This document shows positions 14,165-21,845 of a DNA stretch of 34,571 nt, one piece after another. Made by a program: the position numbers and the translations under genes. Source of the stretch: Bacillus proteolyticus. GTDB taxonomy: Bacteria; Bacillota; Bacilli; Bacillales; Bacillaceae_G. Positions within the stretch are counted from its first letter, which is position 1; each line of letters starts with the position of its first letter. The stretch covers positions 1 through 34,571 of the forward strand of contig NZ_MACH01000112.1 of NCBI RefSeq assembly GCF_001884065.1, given 5' to 3'. The notes under the pieces are model-generated. The model saw only the letters and a program-made list of their open reading frames with translations, was not told the origin of the DNA and ran no database searches.

Positions 14165-15193
14165 ATGCATAATCAAAAAAAACAAGACAGGTGCTTCCAG
14201 TGCGAATTTCTCTACATTGGCGATAGCTTCGACGACACTGTGAAGACTTTCGACCCGAAAACAGGGAAGTTCCTTGGCACTTTTGTCGCACCAAATAGTG
14301 GAAACTTGCATGGTCCCCGGGGACTTATCTTTAACCATGTGGGCAATCTCCTTGTCACTAACCAGAACGTCGGGCAACCCGAGAATGGCGACGTATTGAA
14401 GTTAAATGGGCAAACCGGGGCGTTTCTGGGCGAACTCGTCCGTTCAGCCGAACCAGGCGCTCCATTGGCACCGCGCGGTATCTTACTCTCCAAACATAAT
14501 GTCCTGTTTGTGGCGGATTTGGGTGACTTCGACTTCAACACGGGCATAGAAGTGCCTGGAGAAGTGCGGATGTACAATGGTTCCACTGGGATGTTTCTAG
14601 GCAACGTCGACCACCCCTGCTTCAACCCTTTCCACCCCCGCGGATTGGTCTTCGGTCCTGACGGCATGCTGTATGTCTCCGTCATTGACTTTTTAGATTC
14701 GAATAAAGGCTGGGTGCTGCGCTTCAACCTGAAATCAGGGGGATTCGATGTGTTTATTGTGAGTGATAACAAGAACAACCTCCATCGTCCCGAAGGTTTA
14801 GTCTTCGGTCCTGACGGCAACCTCTACGTCACTAGTTTTAAAAAACTTGATGACCCTAATGACACCGACAAAATTCTGATCTTCGATGGTGATACGGGCG
14901 AGTTTATCGACAAGATTGACCTCTATGCCCCGGGAAAACCACGTGCTTTCGCACAGGCACTCCTTTTTGGACCGGATGGAAAATTGTTTGTCCCTATTAC
15001 GGGCCCGTTTGACAATGCTACGGGGGCCCCTACAGGCGAATTTACCGGTTCAGTACGGCGTTATAATGTCCATAGCAAGAAGTTCAAGGAGGTGGTCCCT
15101 CCTTATAAAAAGGGCGGACCATTGGGAGTGCCGTGGTACCCGACGTTTGGCAATACGAATCCCGCAACACTAGCTTACCGGTGTGACCAGTAA
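14165..15193 (+). CDS. NHL/SMP-30-type beta-propeller protein, probably shortened by a stop
   Basis: 342 aa, with ATG at 14165 behind AAAAGGGTGATAAA. Six or so repeats have the form (H/P)RGLxFGPDGxLYV(T/S): GPRGLIFNHVGNLLVTN, APRGILLSKHNVLFVAD, HPRGLVFGPDGMLYVSV, RPEGLVFGPDGNLYVTS, FAQALLFGPDGKLFVPI, each preceded by a VxxFDxxTGxFLG strand pair. This is a beta-propeller; a lactonase or binding role cannot be decided. No signal peptide is evident. The TAA at 15191 is followed in frame by 20 more codons (ESSDHHHHPPHEESSNESSS, then TAA), suggesting that the original protein ended in a His-rich tail. GC content and codon use are much richer than the neighbours, a sign of transfer. Confidence 0.8.
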   Translation: MHNQKKQDRCFQCEFLYIGDSFDDTVKTFDPKTGKFLGTFVAPNSGNLHGPRGLIFNHVGNLLVTNQNVGQPENGDVLKLNGQTGAFLGELVRSAEPGAPLAPRGILLSKHNVLFVADLGDFDFNTGIEVPGEVRMYNGSTGMFLGNVDHPCFNPFHPRGLVFGPDGMLYVSVIDFLDSNKGWVLRFNLKSGGFDVFIVSDNKNNLHRPEGLVFGPDGNLYVTSFKKLDDPNDTDKILIFDGDTGEFIDKIDLYAPGKPRAFAQALLFGPDGKLFVPITGPFDNATGAPTGEFTGSVRRYNVHSKKFKEVVPPYKKGGPLGVPWYPTFGNTNPATLAYRCDQ

Positions 15194-15256
15194 GAGAGCA
15201 GCGACCATCATCATCATCCACCTCATGAGGAAAGTAGTAACGAGAGCAGTAGTTAA
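15194..15256 (+). pseudogene. His-rich tail of the propeller gene behind a premature stop
   Basis: Twenty in-frame codons, ESSDHHHHPPHEESSNESSS, lie between the TAA at 15191-15193 and the TAA at 15254-15256. Their codon style matches the propeller gene. A single base change in the first stop would join them. Confidence 0.5.
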
Positions 15257-15273
15257 CATTTGAATATATAAGG

Positions 15274-15307
15274 AAAGACCGCTTCTAGAGCTTAGAACGG
15301 TCTTTTT
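15274..15307 (+). terminator. Terminator of the propeller gene
   Basis: AAAGACCG (15274-15281) pairs with CGGTCTTT (15298-15305), extended by CTTCTA/TTAGAA inside the loop arms, followed by TTTAAA. Confidence 0.75.
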
Positions 15308-15359
15308 AAACCTTCTAAAAGGTTAGATTCACAATATCCTATGATTTGTTAAACGATAT

Positions 15360-15440
15360 TCCACATTCAGCGAACGGGTGCTTATCTTGAATAAGATTTA
15401 AGCAATGATCTTCAACAATCGGGCGCTATTCTTTTATAGA
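15360..15440. repeat. Dispersed intergenic repeat fragment
   Basis: AACGGGTGCTTATCTTGAAT near 15377 and CAACAATCGGGCGCTATTC near 15413 resemble the TTCAATAATCGGGCGCTTT at 17047-17065. Such modules recur between genes in the B. cereus group. The rest of 15308-15592 has no gene; TATAAT-like sequences around 15541 may serve the recombinase. Confidence 0.4.
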
Positions 15441-15592
15441 GAAAGCATCTTTTTCTTGTATTTCAAGTGTTCTCATGGTTAAGTAATTTTTTGTATTCTA
15501 CGATTGTTGAATAACTAGAGTATAAAAGAGACTCTCCTTGAATATAATAGAATCTAGATTAATTGATTTACAGAATAGGAGCGTGAAGAATA

Positions 15593-16435
15593 ATGTTATT
15601 ATCTGAGGCCAGGGAACAGTATCAATTAGATAAAAAAATTGAGGGATATTCACCTCTGACTTTAAAAACATCTTGTTTTCAATATAATCTCTTATTGCGT
15701 TATATTGGTGACATTAACATGAGTGAATTTACTACAGAAAAACTAAAGGGCTACTTAATTGAAGCAGGAGAACACTTAAAGCCATCTAGTTTAGGACATC
15801 GAGTTCGATGCATCAAATCACTTTTTAGATGGACACATGATGAAGGCTTTGTTCTTAAAAACCCTGCTGCTAAATTAAAAGAACCAAAGTTAGGCAAAAG
15901 AATCCCAAAATTCCTTTCAGAACTAGAGATTGAACATCTTAGGGAAGCATGTCATAACTCAATGGAGAATGCATTATTTGAATTTTTGTATTCTACTGGC
16001 TGCTGTATTGGGGAAGTCGTAAAACTGAATCGTGACGATATTAACTTCTCAACGAATTCTGTCATTGTACGTGGGAAAGGTGATAAAGAAAGGGAAGTAT
16101 ACTTTAATACTCGTTGTACCATTTGGTTAAAAAGGTATCTAGATGAAAGAAATGATGAGGAGCCTTGTTTGTTTATTACGGAAAGAAGGCCAAAAAGACG
16201 TATGAGTATTGATAACCTAAGATTTATTATCAAACGTATATCGAATCGTGCTGGGATTAAAAAGAGTATTCATCCTCATCAATTACGTCACAGCTATGCT
16301 ACACATATGATTAACAACGGTGCGCCACTTGAAGTAATACAAAGCTTACTTGGTCATGAGAAGAGTGAAACCACGAGAATATATGCTCAGCTGAGCGGAA
16401 AGTTGAGACACGATTTTTATATTAAATATTTTTGA
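15593..16435 (+). CDS. Tyrosine recombinase (XerC/D-like integrase), catalytic Arg replaced
   Basis: 280 aa, full length. The N-terminal SAM-like core-binding domain spans about 1-95 and the catalytic domain about 105-280. The active site of this family is Arg-Lys-His-Arg-His-Tyr. Seen here: a Lys in RGKGDKER (K162/K165), H229 and R232 in HPHQLRHSYATHM, H255 in LLGHE and Y264 in RIYAQLSGKLR. The first Arg, expected in YSTGxR(I/V)GE, is Cys138 (YSTGCCIGEV); a single CGT-to-TGT change would explain it. The protein is thus probably impaired in cleavage. The ATG at 15593 follows AGGAG at a 10-12 nt distance. The neighbours do not belong to an obvious integron or phage. Confidence 0.85.
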   Translation: MLLSEAREQYQLDKKIEGYSPLTLKTSCFQYNLLLRYIGDINMSEFTTEKLKGYLIEAGEHLKPSSLGHRVRCIKSLFRWTHDEGFVLKNPAAKLKEPKLGKRIPKFLSELEIEHLREACHNSMENALFEFLYSTGCCIGEVVKLNRDDINFSTNSVIVRGKGDKEREVYFNTRCTIWLKRYLDERNDEEPCLFITERRPKRRMSIDNLRFIIKRISNRAGIKKSIHPHQLRHSYATHMINNGAPLEVIQSLLGHEKSETTRIYAQLSGKLRHDFYIKYF

Positions 16436-16660
16436 AAGCTACTGAAATTAATCTTTAATAAAAATCGAGGCGTGCATATATAAAGACATATCTATTTGAA
16501 TAGGGCCATTTTCTGGAATAAAGCGATTGCTCAAATTACAGAATTTTGAAATAATTGTTATTAAGTTAAATGGCAGGATTTTAGAATATGACCGAAACAT
16601 ATTGTATATAAAAAAATTAACACTAGTTTCTTAATTCTTTTTATTGGGAGGAAGAGTCGG

Positions 16661-17023
16661 ATGGAAATAAAATGGATAGGTGTTAGCGTCCTCACCGGAT
16701 TCTTTCTACTGGAGCTTGGTGCAATGGCTGCGTTCAGTTACTGGGGTTATCATATCAAGACAGGGGCAGCGGTCAAAATTATACTCGCGGTTGCCACGCC
16801 ACTAGTCATAGCCACTCTATGGGGTATGTTTCTCTCCCCGAAGGCGTCGCTCCCCATCTTCTCCTTCCCCATACGAACTACGCTTAAGCTGGTTGTGTTC
16901 ATTGTTGCTTCCGCAGCTTTGTACGCAAGTGGGCAAAGCGCGTTCGCAGTTATTTTTCTGACGGTGTCCCTTCTTATCGTGGCAGCAGTCTTCATCTTGA
17001 AGCTTCATAAAGTAAATATGTGA
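16661..17023 (+). CDS. YrdB-like small membrane protein (DUF2568 type)
   Basis: 120 aa, ATG at 16661 behind GGGAGGAAGAG. Four membrane segments (about 5-28, 38-58, 68-85, 90-113) with the family pattern LELGAMAAFSYWGYHI, then ATPLVIATLWGMFLSPKAS and IRTTLKLVVFIVASAALYAS. Members are uncharacterised inner-membrane proteins in many Bacilli. GC content is higher than in the surroundings, similar to the propeller gene, so it may be acquired. It stands alone; the preceding 225 bp holds part of a repeat and no gene. Confidence 0.8.
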   Translation: MEIKWIGVSVLTGFFLLELGAMAAFSYWGYHIKTGAAVKIILAVATPLVIATLWGMFLSPKASLPIFSFPIRTTLKLVVFIVASAALYASGQSAFAVIFLTVSLLIVAAVFILKLHKVNM

Positions 17024-17035
17024 AGTGGATTAGTC

Positions 17036-17207
17036 TAAAACCGAACTTCAATAATCGGGCGCTTTAATTGAGCAAGGATTACAAAAATCATCAAACTTTT
17101 TTATAAAAGGATGATTCAATTGAATATAGAAAAAGCGTGTTTTGATCAATCTTTTTTCAAAGCACGCTTTTTCTATTTGCTCTTTTATCAAGGTTTATTA
17201 GGTTAAT
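17036..17207 (-). repeat. Dispersed hairpin repeat, copy 1 (inverted relative to 23075)
   Basis: The reverse complement of this stretch aligns with 23075-23245 over about 170 bp. Shared blocks include AAAAGATTG, CTTGATAAA(A/C)GAGCAAA, AATTGAATCAT(C/T)CTTTT and ATTAAAGCGC. Its centre is a long hairpin: AGAAAAAGCGTGTTTTGA (17128-17145) with TCAAAGCACGCTTTTTCT (17157-17174). It behaves like a MITE or bcr-type element of the B. cereus group. Confidence 0.6.
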
Positions 17208-17230
17208 TTAATCAAACTTTATTCAAAAGC

Positions 17231-17377
17231 TACAACAAAGCATATAAATTTCGTATCTATCCAACGAAGGAACAAAAAATATTAATTGTTAAAACCATTG
17301 GGTGCAATCGCTTTGTATTCAATTTCTTATTGAGCGAATGGGGCAGTTTATTTAAAGAAGTAAATCAAATCGTATAG
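17231..17377 (+). pseudogene. TnpB N-terminal remnant
   Basis: The plus frame reads YNKAYKFRIYPTKEQKILIV then KTIGCNRFVFNFLLSEW, the start of an IS605-group TnpB (compare KAYKFRLYPTEEQ in 12797). It has no start codon and reaches TAG at 17375-17377. About 45 codons remain; further pieces in another frame follow to about 17440. Confidence 0.75.
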
Positions 17378-17515
17378 GCTACAAAAAAGAAAGCAAACTA
17401 AAATCGTGGGTGCTGATGACGAAAAAACACAACTCCGCTATCTGTATATAGTGTATTTATTATAGTTGGCATCCTTGAAGGAATAACTAAATCAAGCTAC
17501 AAGGGTGGTGAAAAA

Positions 17516-17641
17516 ATGGCTAAAAATAAGAATAATCAATTGAAGAACAATAAAAATGCTGTACCAAAAGCAGATGTAGAATTTGCGGGAGAAAATGGAC
17601 TTGAAAAAATCGCATTAAGAGCCCAAAAAAAATCAAAATAA
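17516..17641 (+). CDS. Small basic protein (41 aa), minor-SASP-like
   Basis: ATG at 17516 follows AAGGGTGGTGAAAAA, a good ribosome site. The product MAKNKNNQLKNNKNAVPKAD continues with VEFAGENGLEKIALRAQKKS. It is Lys/Asn-rich and hydrophilic, and the EFAxE stretch weakly recalls gamma-type small acid-soluble spore proteins (EFATE). A spore role is an inference. A hairpin (GGGGCAG - TAAAT - CTGTCCC, 17652-17670) follows directly as terminator. Confidence 0.6.
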   Translation: MAKNKNNQLKNNKNAVPKADVEFAGENGLEKIALRAQKKSK

Positions 17642-17650
17642 GTAAACAAT

Positions 17651-17678
17651 AGGGGGCAGTAAATCTGTCCCTTTGTTC
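17651..17678 (+). terminator. Terminator of the 41-aa gene
   Basis: GGGGCAG and CTGTCCC pair over 7 bp around a 5-base loop, followed by TTTGTTCC; the T run is poor. Confidence 0.5.
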
Positions 17679-17801
17679 CTCAAAATTAACATAGTTCTTC
17701 AAAAAAATAAGCATCTTTTGTTAGCATAAAACCAATGTATTGCAAAACCTGGAAAGTCCCCTCAGAAGTTCTGAAAGTACTTTCCATTCACATAATTAGT
17801 G

Positions 17802-18299
17802 TTATCGTAAGTCAATGTTATTGTTAGTTTGGATTCGACTTTTGTATAGTTGACGAAATTTGATGAAAGAGATAATTCTCCAAGGTAAGATATATCCCAG
17901 TGCTACAGTCATAAATAGTGCTGCTTCTGTTTCTGGACCTAGCCATTTTAAATAATCATGAAGTAAAAAACGGATAATAAGTACGATGAGAAAGGTAATA
18001 ATAAAGCTCTTGTTTCTTACAGCATAAATATGCTGATCGAATCGGAGTTCATAGTGAGTGGTCCAAATAAGTGGAATTGACAAAAGAAATCCAAAGATAG
18101 CTGCACAAATCCATTCCCAGCCAGCGGCATGTGCTTTTGGATTTAAGATGATGTGAATGCAGGGGAGTAACAAAAATAGTATGGGTAAGAGAATGCGGGT
18201 TCCATTTCCTTTAATAGGGCGGTACATTGCCAAAGTTCTACGCCATATGACTAACGCAGCAATTATGATCACAATAGAGTAAAACGAAGAAGAATCCAT
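17802..18299 (-). CDS. CcdC-like membrane protein (DUF1453 type)
   Basis: 165 aa from ATG 18299, chosen because GAGGTG lies 5 nt upstream (18305-18310); the frame runs on to 18329. Five membrane segments are visible (about 5-20, 35-55, 63-80, 95-115, 127-150). WRRTLAMYRPIKGNGTRILL near the start and WTTHYELRFDQHIYAVRNKS in the middle fit the CcdC family, named after a gene of the cytochrome c biogenesis operon in B. subtilis but often found alone with unknown function. No partner genes are nearby. Confidence 0.75.
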   Translation of the reverse strand: MDSSSFYSIVIIIAALVIWRRTLAMYRPIKGNGTRILLPILFLLLPCIHIILNPKAHAAGWEWICAAIFGFLLSIPLIWTTHYELRFDQHIYAVRNKSFIITFLIVLIIRFLLHDYLKWLGPETEAALFMTVALGYILPWRIISFIKFRQLYKSRIQTNNNIDLR

Positions 18300-18329
18300 G
18301 ATTTCACCTCGACACATAGAATATTTCAA

Positions 18330-18900
18330 TTATATGGAAAGTACAGATGGTTGGATAGTGGTATTCATCCTGATTGGGGAAATATAACATTAATTTGTGA
18401 TATCATATATAGGTATTTGCCAATACATACTATTGCAAGAGGTAAGCAAAGAGGCTTATCCCTTATGTATCAAGGATTACACCTTTTTTTCTTTTGAAAG
18501 ATTTATAGAAAAAAACATACTTGTTTTATTAAGTATGCAGTCTCAGAATTGTCCTTATTTCCCATATAAAAATCGCATATTTGCTAGTTAGTTTAATACT
18601 TTTTGTAATGGAACAGCTGCAATCTAAAATTATGATTTGAGTACATGCAATATATACAATACCCCTGGCATATAGCTAAGAGCGTATAGCGCGCTTATAG
18701 CTAAACAACAAGTCCACTGCCAAAGTAGGGCTATTTTTTTCTGCCTTTTGTGGTAATATCGGTGTTGCCGTTTCACGCATTAGTTTATATTTAAGCTGTG
18801 CAGTGATAATAAAGCTGTTTAATTGTAAACGTAAAAGAGCGATATCCTAAAAACTACGATAGACGGTATAATAAAAGCAATATATATAGAAATACGTTTG
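18330..18900. other. Long intergenic stretch, no gene supported
   Basis: A 64-codon frame at 18397-18591 lacks a ribosome site and familiar codon use; I do not call it. An imperfect inverted repeat, TAGCTAAGAGCG and CGCGCTTATAGCTA, lies at 18673-18703. Confidence 0.4.
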
Positions 18901-18916
18901 CTTTCGAAAGGGAGTA

Positions 18917-18961
18917 CATATATAAAACAATTCGATTTGGCAAGATTGAGTAATCATACAC
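18917..18961 (-). pseudogene. uvrX: uvrX (Y-family DNA polymerase) 5' fragment
   Basis: The minus frame begins GTG at 18961 with GAGGAGGC upstream (18969-18975) and reads (M)YDYSILPNRIVLYM. This is the start of B. cereus group UvrX/ImpB-like lesion-bypass polymerases, which continue with a VDLKSFYASV-type catalytic segment. That segment is absent here: the frame diverges after about 15 codons and soon stops. Only the regulatory region and first codons survive. Confidence 0.6.
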
Positions 18962-18981
18962 CGTTATGCCTCCTCTAACGA

Positions 18982-19016
18982 GAACGTCTGTTCTTATTGT
19001 GCGCGAATGTACGTTC
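18982..19016 (-). promoter_or_regulatory. Two LexA (SOS) boxes upstream of the uvrX fragment
   Basis: GAACGTCTGTTC (18982-18993) is a perfect GAAC-N4-GTTC box; GAATGTACGTTC (19005-19016) has one mismatch. Their centres are 23 bp apart. This is the Firmicute LexA consensus and fits the SOS control known for uvrX genes. Confidence 0.65.
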
Positions 19017-19069
19017 TTTTATGAAGTGGTTTTTGTAAAAAAATAAAACTGACTCTAGTTAGCCAGTTT

Positions 19070-19300
19070 TTACATATCCCAAAAGTCGGTGGATTTAACA
19101 TTGGGTTTTATTTGCCTAATAACTTTTAGAATCTTTTTCATTACAGTTGGACTAGGTATGTATTCTTTATCATTGCACGCCTTTGAAACTGTAGGACGAC
19201 TTAATTTCGCGGTCTTTTCTAAATCATTTTGGCTGAGGCCATTCCGATCTAAAAAATCACCTAATTTCGTTCGGTTTTTCCCTCCAAATTTCCAAAACAC
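19070..19300 (-). CDS. XRE-type repressor of the mobilization-like module
   Basis: 76 aa from ATG 19300. Helix-turn-helix: TKLGDFLDRNGLSQNDLEKT then AKLSRPTVSKACNDKEYIPS, followed by a helix (TVMKKILKVIRQIKPNVKST). AGGAGGGAT-like bases precede the start. It is transcribed away from the module at 19592-22799, and the shared 290-bp intergenic region holds nested inverted repeats and five short palindromes, the layout of a repressor controlling its own and a divergent promoter, as in ICEs and phages. Confidence 0.85.
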   Translation of the reverse strand: MFWKFGGKNRTKLGDFLDRNGLSQNDLEKTAKLSRPTVSKACNDKEYIPSPTVMKKILKVIRQIKPNVKSTDFWDM

Positions 19301-19329
19301 TTAAATCCCTCCTGAACCTATTTTCAACA

Positions 19330-19403
19330 TTGTGGACATAAATGTAAAAAACTATTCGCATAGACGGCAAAAGTTTTTTACATAATGTACAAGCTGTCCA
19401 CAA
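19330..19403. promoter_or_regulatory. Nested inverted repeats between XRE gene and module
   Basis: Outer pair TTGTGGACA (19330-19338) and TGTCCACAA (19395-19403); inner pair ATGTAAAAAACT (19342-19353) and AGTTTTTTACAT (19372-19383). All arms are perfect. The inner arms resemble the operators at 9225 and 9271 (TGTAAAAAACTTTT). Confidence 0.65.
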
Positions 19404-19422
19404 TATGATGTATCAAAGCAGC

Positions 19423-19529
19423 TACCACGGTATTTATTAAGATAGAAGAATACGAGGTTACCAAAGTAAGTTGCGAATGATTACCACAGTATTTATCAAG
19501 ATTTCTACCAAGGTAAAACTACCACGGTA
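19423..19529. repeat. Five iteron-like TACCnnGGTA palindromes
   Basis: TACCACGGTA (19423), TACCAAAGTA (19459), TACCACAGTA (19492), TACCAAGGTA (19506) and TACCACGGTA (19520). Spacings are 36, 33, 14 and 14 bp. Copies 1 and 3 sit in a longer repeat, TACCAC(G/A)GTATTTAT(T/C)AAGAT. They could bind a replication or mobilization initiator, or an activator of the operon beginning at 19592. Confidence 0.65.
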
Positions 19530-19591
19530 TTAAGTAGATGAAGCTATGTAATATCTACATTCTAAATTCTGTTTATAAAGGGGGTATTTAA

Positions 19592-19912
19592 ATGCGTGCT
19601 AGGAAGGAAACAATTCCTTTTCGCGAGTTTATGGATCGGTCATACAAAGATAAAGAAAAGAAAATTCGTAAATACAATTCATTAAGTCCTTTCGCATTCC
19701 TTCATATGTCGGATCAGGTATTACATACTTACATTGCATTAGGAGTTATGGGAACGATTTTAATCGGAGCAGTCATGTTAGAAAAATACTTGGTGCGACA
19801 TGACTATATATCAGCAGCTAAATTTGTAAGCGAAGGTATTTATCACGGCACGCGAATTAGTGGAGTTTGCTTGATTGGATATATATTTGTTCGTATCGTA
19901 ATCATGTTTTAA
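19592..19912 (+). CDS. Small membrane protein of the mobilization-like operon
   Basis: 106 aa, ATG at 19592 behind AAAGGGGG. A basic cytosolic N-terminus (FREFMDRSYKDKEKKIRKYN) precedes two membrane segments (about 45-65 and 85-105). No named family is recognised. It begins an operon with the FtsK-like gene 15 bp further on. Small two-helix proteins often precede coupling proteins in conjugation modules of Gram-positive elements, so a membrane partner of the ATPase is plausible. Confidence 0.75.
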   Translation: MRARKETIPFREFMDRSYKDKEKKIRKYNSLSPFAFLHMSDQVLHTYIALGVMGTILIGAVMLEKYLVRHDYISAAKFVSEGIYHGTRISGVCLIGYIFVRIVIMF

Positions 19913-19927
19913 GGAGGGAAGGGAGTA

Positions 19928-21094
19928 ATGGGGATTATAAAGGAGTGGCTTCGTACGCAAAGGTTAAGGAATCAGCTTATGGAGGTGTTCGGAAAAGCAG
20001 GTCTATATACGGAACATCAAACGCGTGGGGGAAAAGTGCCTATTTATCCAAAGGTACATAATGTTTCTTCTTCAGCAGAAAGCGTTTGGTATGTTTTTAC
20101 CATACCAAACGGATTAGATCCACAGAAGATTGAAAAGAAGTGGTTTTGTTTTCAGCAAATATTAGGACGGAATATTATGATTGAAGGGGATGTGAAAAAG
20201 TTTGTACTACATGTATTCCGTTCAGATGCTGGACTAAAACCATACAATTACTGTTATAAAGAATGGCAGCCATTATTAAAAGAATACCGTCTTCCTGTTG
20301 TGGTTGGCCGGGATCAATTCGGAAAAACGATTACGTACGATATGGTTGATTCCAATACACCACACTTATTAATAGCAGGAGAAACGGGAAGCGGGAAAAG
20401 TAGTATGGTACGTGTTGTATTATCCACACTTATTCAATATATGTCTCCTGAAAAGTTGCATTTGTACCTTGGTGACTTAAAAAACTCTGAATTTCATTTT
20501 TTGCGTAGGGTGAAGCATGTGAAAGAAGTTTGTATGGAAGAAATTGAAATGAAAATAATGCTTCAAAAGGTATGGAAGGAAATCAGAGAACGAAGAAAAC
20601 TTATGGAAGAATATGAAGTTGATCATATTGATGCGTACAACAAATTAAATCCTGATCATCCAAAAGCATATATTCTACTTGCTATCGATGAAGTGGCTAT
20701 GCTAAAAGATGAAAAAGAGTGTATGACTACAATTGAAAAGATTTCAGCAGTCGGCCGATCACTTGGGGTGTTTCTTATGCTTAGTATGCAGCGGCCAGAT
20801 GCGAAAGTGTTAGATGGTAAATTAAAGCTCAATATGACCGTAAGAATCGGCTTTAAATGTGATAGTGCGATTAATAGTAATATCATGGGTACTCCTGGTT
20901 CAGAGCATTTAGAGCAATCAGGCCAAATGATTTTAAAACGAAATGGATTAAAGAAAGTGCAAGCTCCTTATTTGGAATTAAGTAAGGCGAAACAAATTGT
21001 TGAACCATATCGCATGTCTAAAGAGGAGAAAACACTCCCGAATTCATCGCAAGAAGAAATTCCGTTATTTGGGGTGTTAGATGATGAAGAGTAG
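19928..21094 (+). CDS. FtsK/SpoIIIE-type ATPase, coupling-protein-like (TcpA/ConQ type)
   Basis: 388 aa. The C-terminal motor domain has Walker A GETGSGKSS (151-159) within NTPHLLIAGETGSGKSSMVR, Walker B YILLAIDEVAML (D254, E255), and the family segment RSLGVFLMLSMQRPDAKVLD, then LKLNMTVRIGFKCDSAINSN. No membrane helices are seen, which fits reliance on the preceding membrane protein. Proteins of this size and form act as coupling proteins pumping DNA in Gram-positive conjugative or mobilizable elements (for example YdcQ/ConQ of ICEBs1) or in replication of small plasmids. The start ATG 19928 follows AAGGAGGGAAGGGAGTA. The stop overlaps the next gene by 14 bp. Confidence 0.88.
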   Translation: MGIIKEWLRTQRLRNQLMEVFGKAGLYTEHQTRGGKVPIYPKVHNVSSSAESVWYVFTIPNGLDPQKIEKKWFCFQQILGRNIMIEGDVKKFVLHVFRSDAGLKPYNYCYKEWQPLLKEYRLPVVVGRDQFGKTITYDMVDSNTPHLLIAGETGSGKSSMVRVVLSTLIQYMSPEKLHLYLGDLKNSEFHFLRRVKHVKEVCMEEIEMKIMLQKVWKEIRERRKLMEEYEVDHIDAYNKLNPDHPKAYILLAIDEVAMLKDEKECMTTIEKISAVGRSLGVFLMLSMQRPDAKVLDGKLKLNMTVRIGFKCDSAINSNIMGTPGSEHLEQSGQMILKRNGLKKVQAPYLELSKAKQIVEPYRMSKEEKTLPNSSQEEIPLFGVLDDEE

Positions 21095-21692
21095 AGATAA
21101 AGGAATTTTGAATGATTTGAAGCGATTTAGATGCATGTCCCGTGACGATATTATTGACTTGCATTTTCAAGGCTTAAAGAATGCGGTAACTTGTTGTAAT
21201 ACGGTTATGAAACGATTAAGAAGAGACGGCTATGTTGATGCTAACGTATTACAGCACCCATACATATATTTTCCGCAGCCAAGTTCTATCAGAAAGACAA
21301 GTCAAAAAATTCCTCATTTCCTTGGTATTGTGGACGTATACAAACAACTCGTTCATTATGAAAATCCTAAACTATTTGAAGTTGAACCAAAGTATGGGAA
21401 AGAATATATGGAGCCGGATGCTTTTACAATATGGCGTAGATCGCCATTCTTTATTGAATTTCAAAAGTCAGTGTACAGTAAAAAGATAATGCAAGATAAG
21501 ATAAACAGATACGAGTTATACTTCCATAGCCAAGAATGGCACAATGAATCCTGGCAACCGAAAGGTTCTAAATTCTTTCCTTCAATCCTTATCATTACTG
21601 ACAAACATTACGACGTTCAATCTCCTTATTTACGTATATTCCAGGCGAATTCTATAGAAAGTTTTATGAATAATTTAGCGGTGAAATCATAA
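21081..21692 (+). CDS. Replication-relaxation family protein
   Basis: 203 aa, two adjacent ATG codons at 21081/21084 overlapping the end of the ATPase gene. The N-terminal winged-helix part reads ILNDLKRFRCMSRDDIIDLH then CNTVMKRLRRDGYVDANV; the second half has a PD-(D/E)XK-like look, EPDAFTIWRRSPFFIEFQKS with E and a Lys-rich helix (KKIMQDKINRYELYF). These are traits of the Replic_Relax family, found next to FtsK-like ATPases on Firmicute plasmids and integrative elements and thought to take part in relaxosome or replication functions. A terminator-like hairpin follows (near 21697-21725). Confidence 0.75.
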   Translation: MMKSRDKGILNDLKRFRCMSRDDIIDLHFQGLKNAVTCCNTVMKRLRRDGYVDANVLQHPYIYFPQPSSIRKTSQKIPHFLGIVDVYKQLVHYENPKLFEVEPKYGKEYMEPDAFTIWRRSPFFIEFQKSVYSKKIMQDKINRYELYFHSQEWHNESWQPKGSKFFPSILIITDKHYDVQSPYLRIFQANSIESFMNNLAVKS

Positions 21693-21696
21693 AGAA

Positions 21697-21726
21697 AGCC
21701 TGCATAGTGCAGAGCTTTTTTCTTTT
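21697..21726 (+). terminator. Terminator of the mobilization-like operon
   Basis: AGCCTGCA - TAG - TGCAGAGCT followed by a T run (TTTTTTCTTTT); the stem has a small mismatch. Confidence 0.55.
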
Positions 21727-21845
21727 CAATAATATATTAAGTCATGTGTGATGATGATTGTTAGAATGCAGTAAATGAGCAAAGTAAATTTAAAGTAAGT
21801 TATGAACTAGTAATAAAGTATATTAAAAAGATAGGATAAAACTTC

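Noticed and set aside
14212-14820. 202-codon minus-strand frame inside the propeller gene
   Set aside because: The repeat-coding, GC-rich gene produces a long antisense frame; the plus strand has the clear repeat motifs and ribosome site.
18397-18591. 64-codon plus-strand frame
   Set aside because: No ribosome site, hydrophobic and aromatic low-complexity composition and no neighbours; probably chance.
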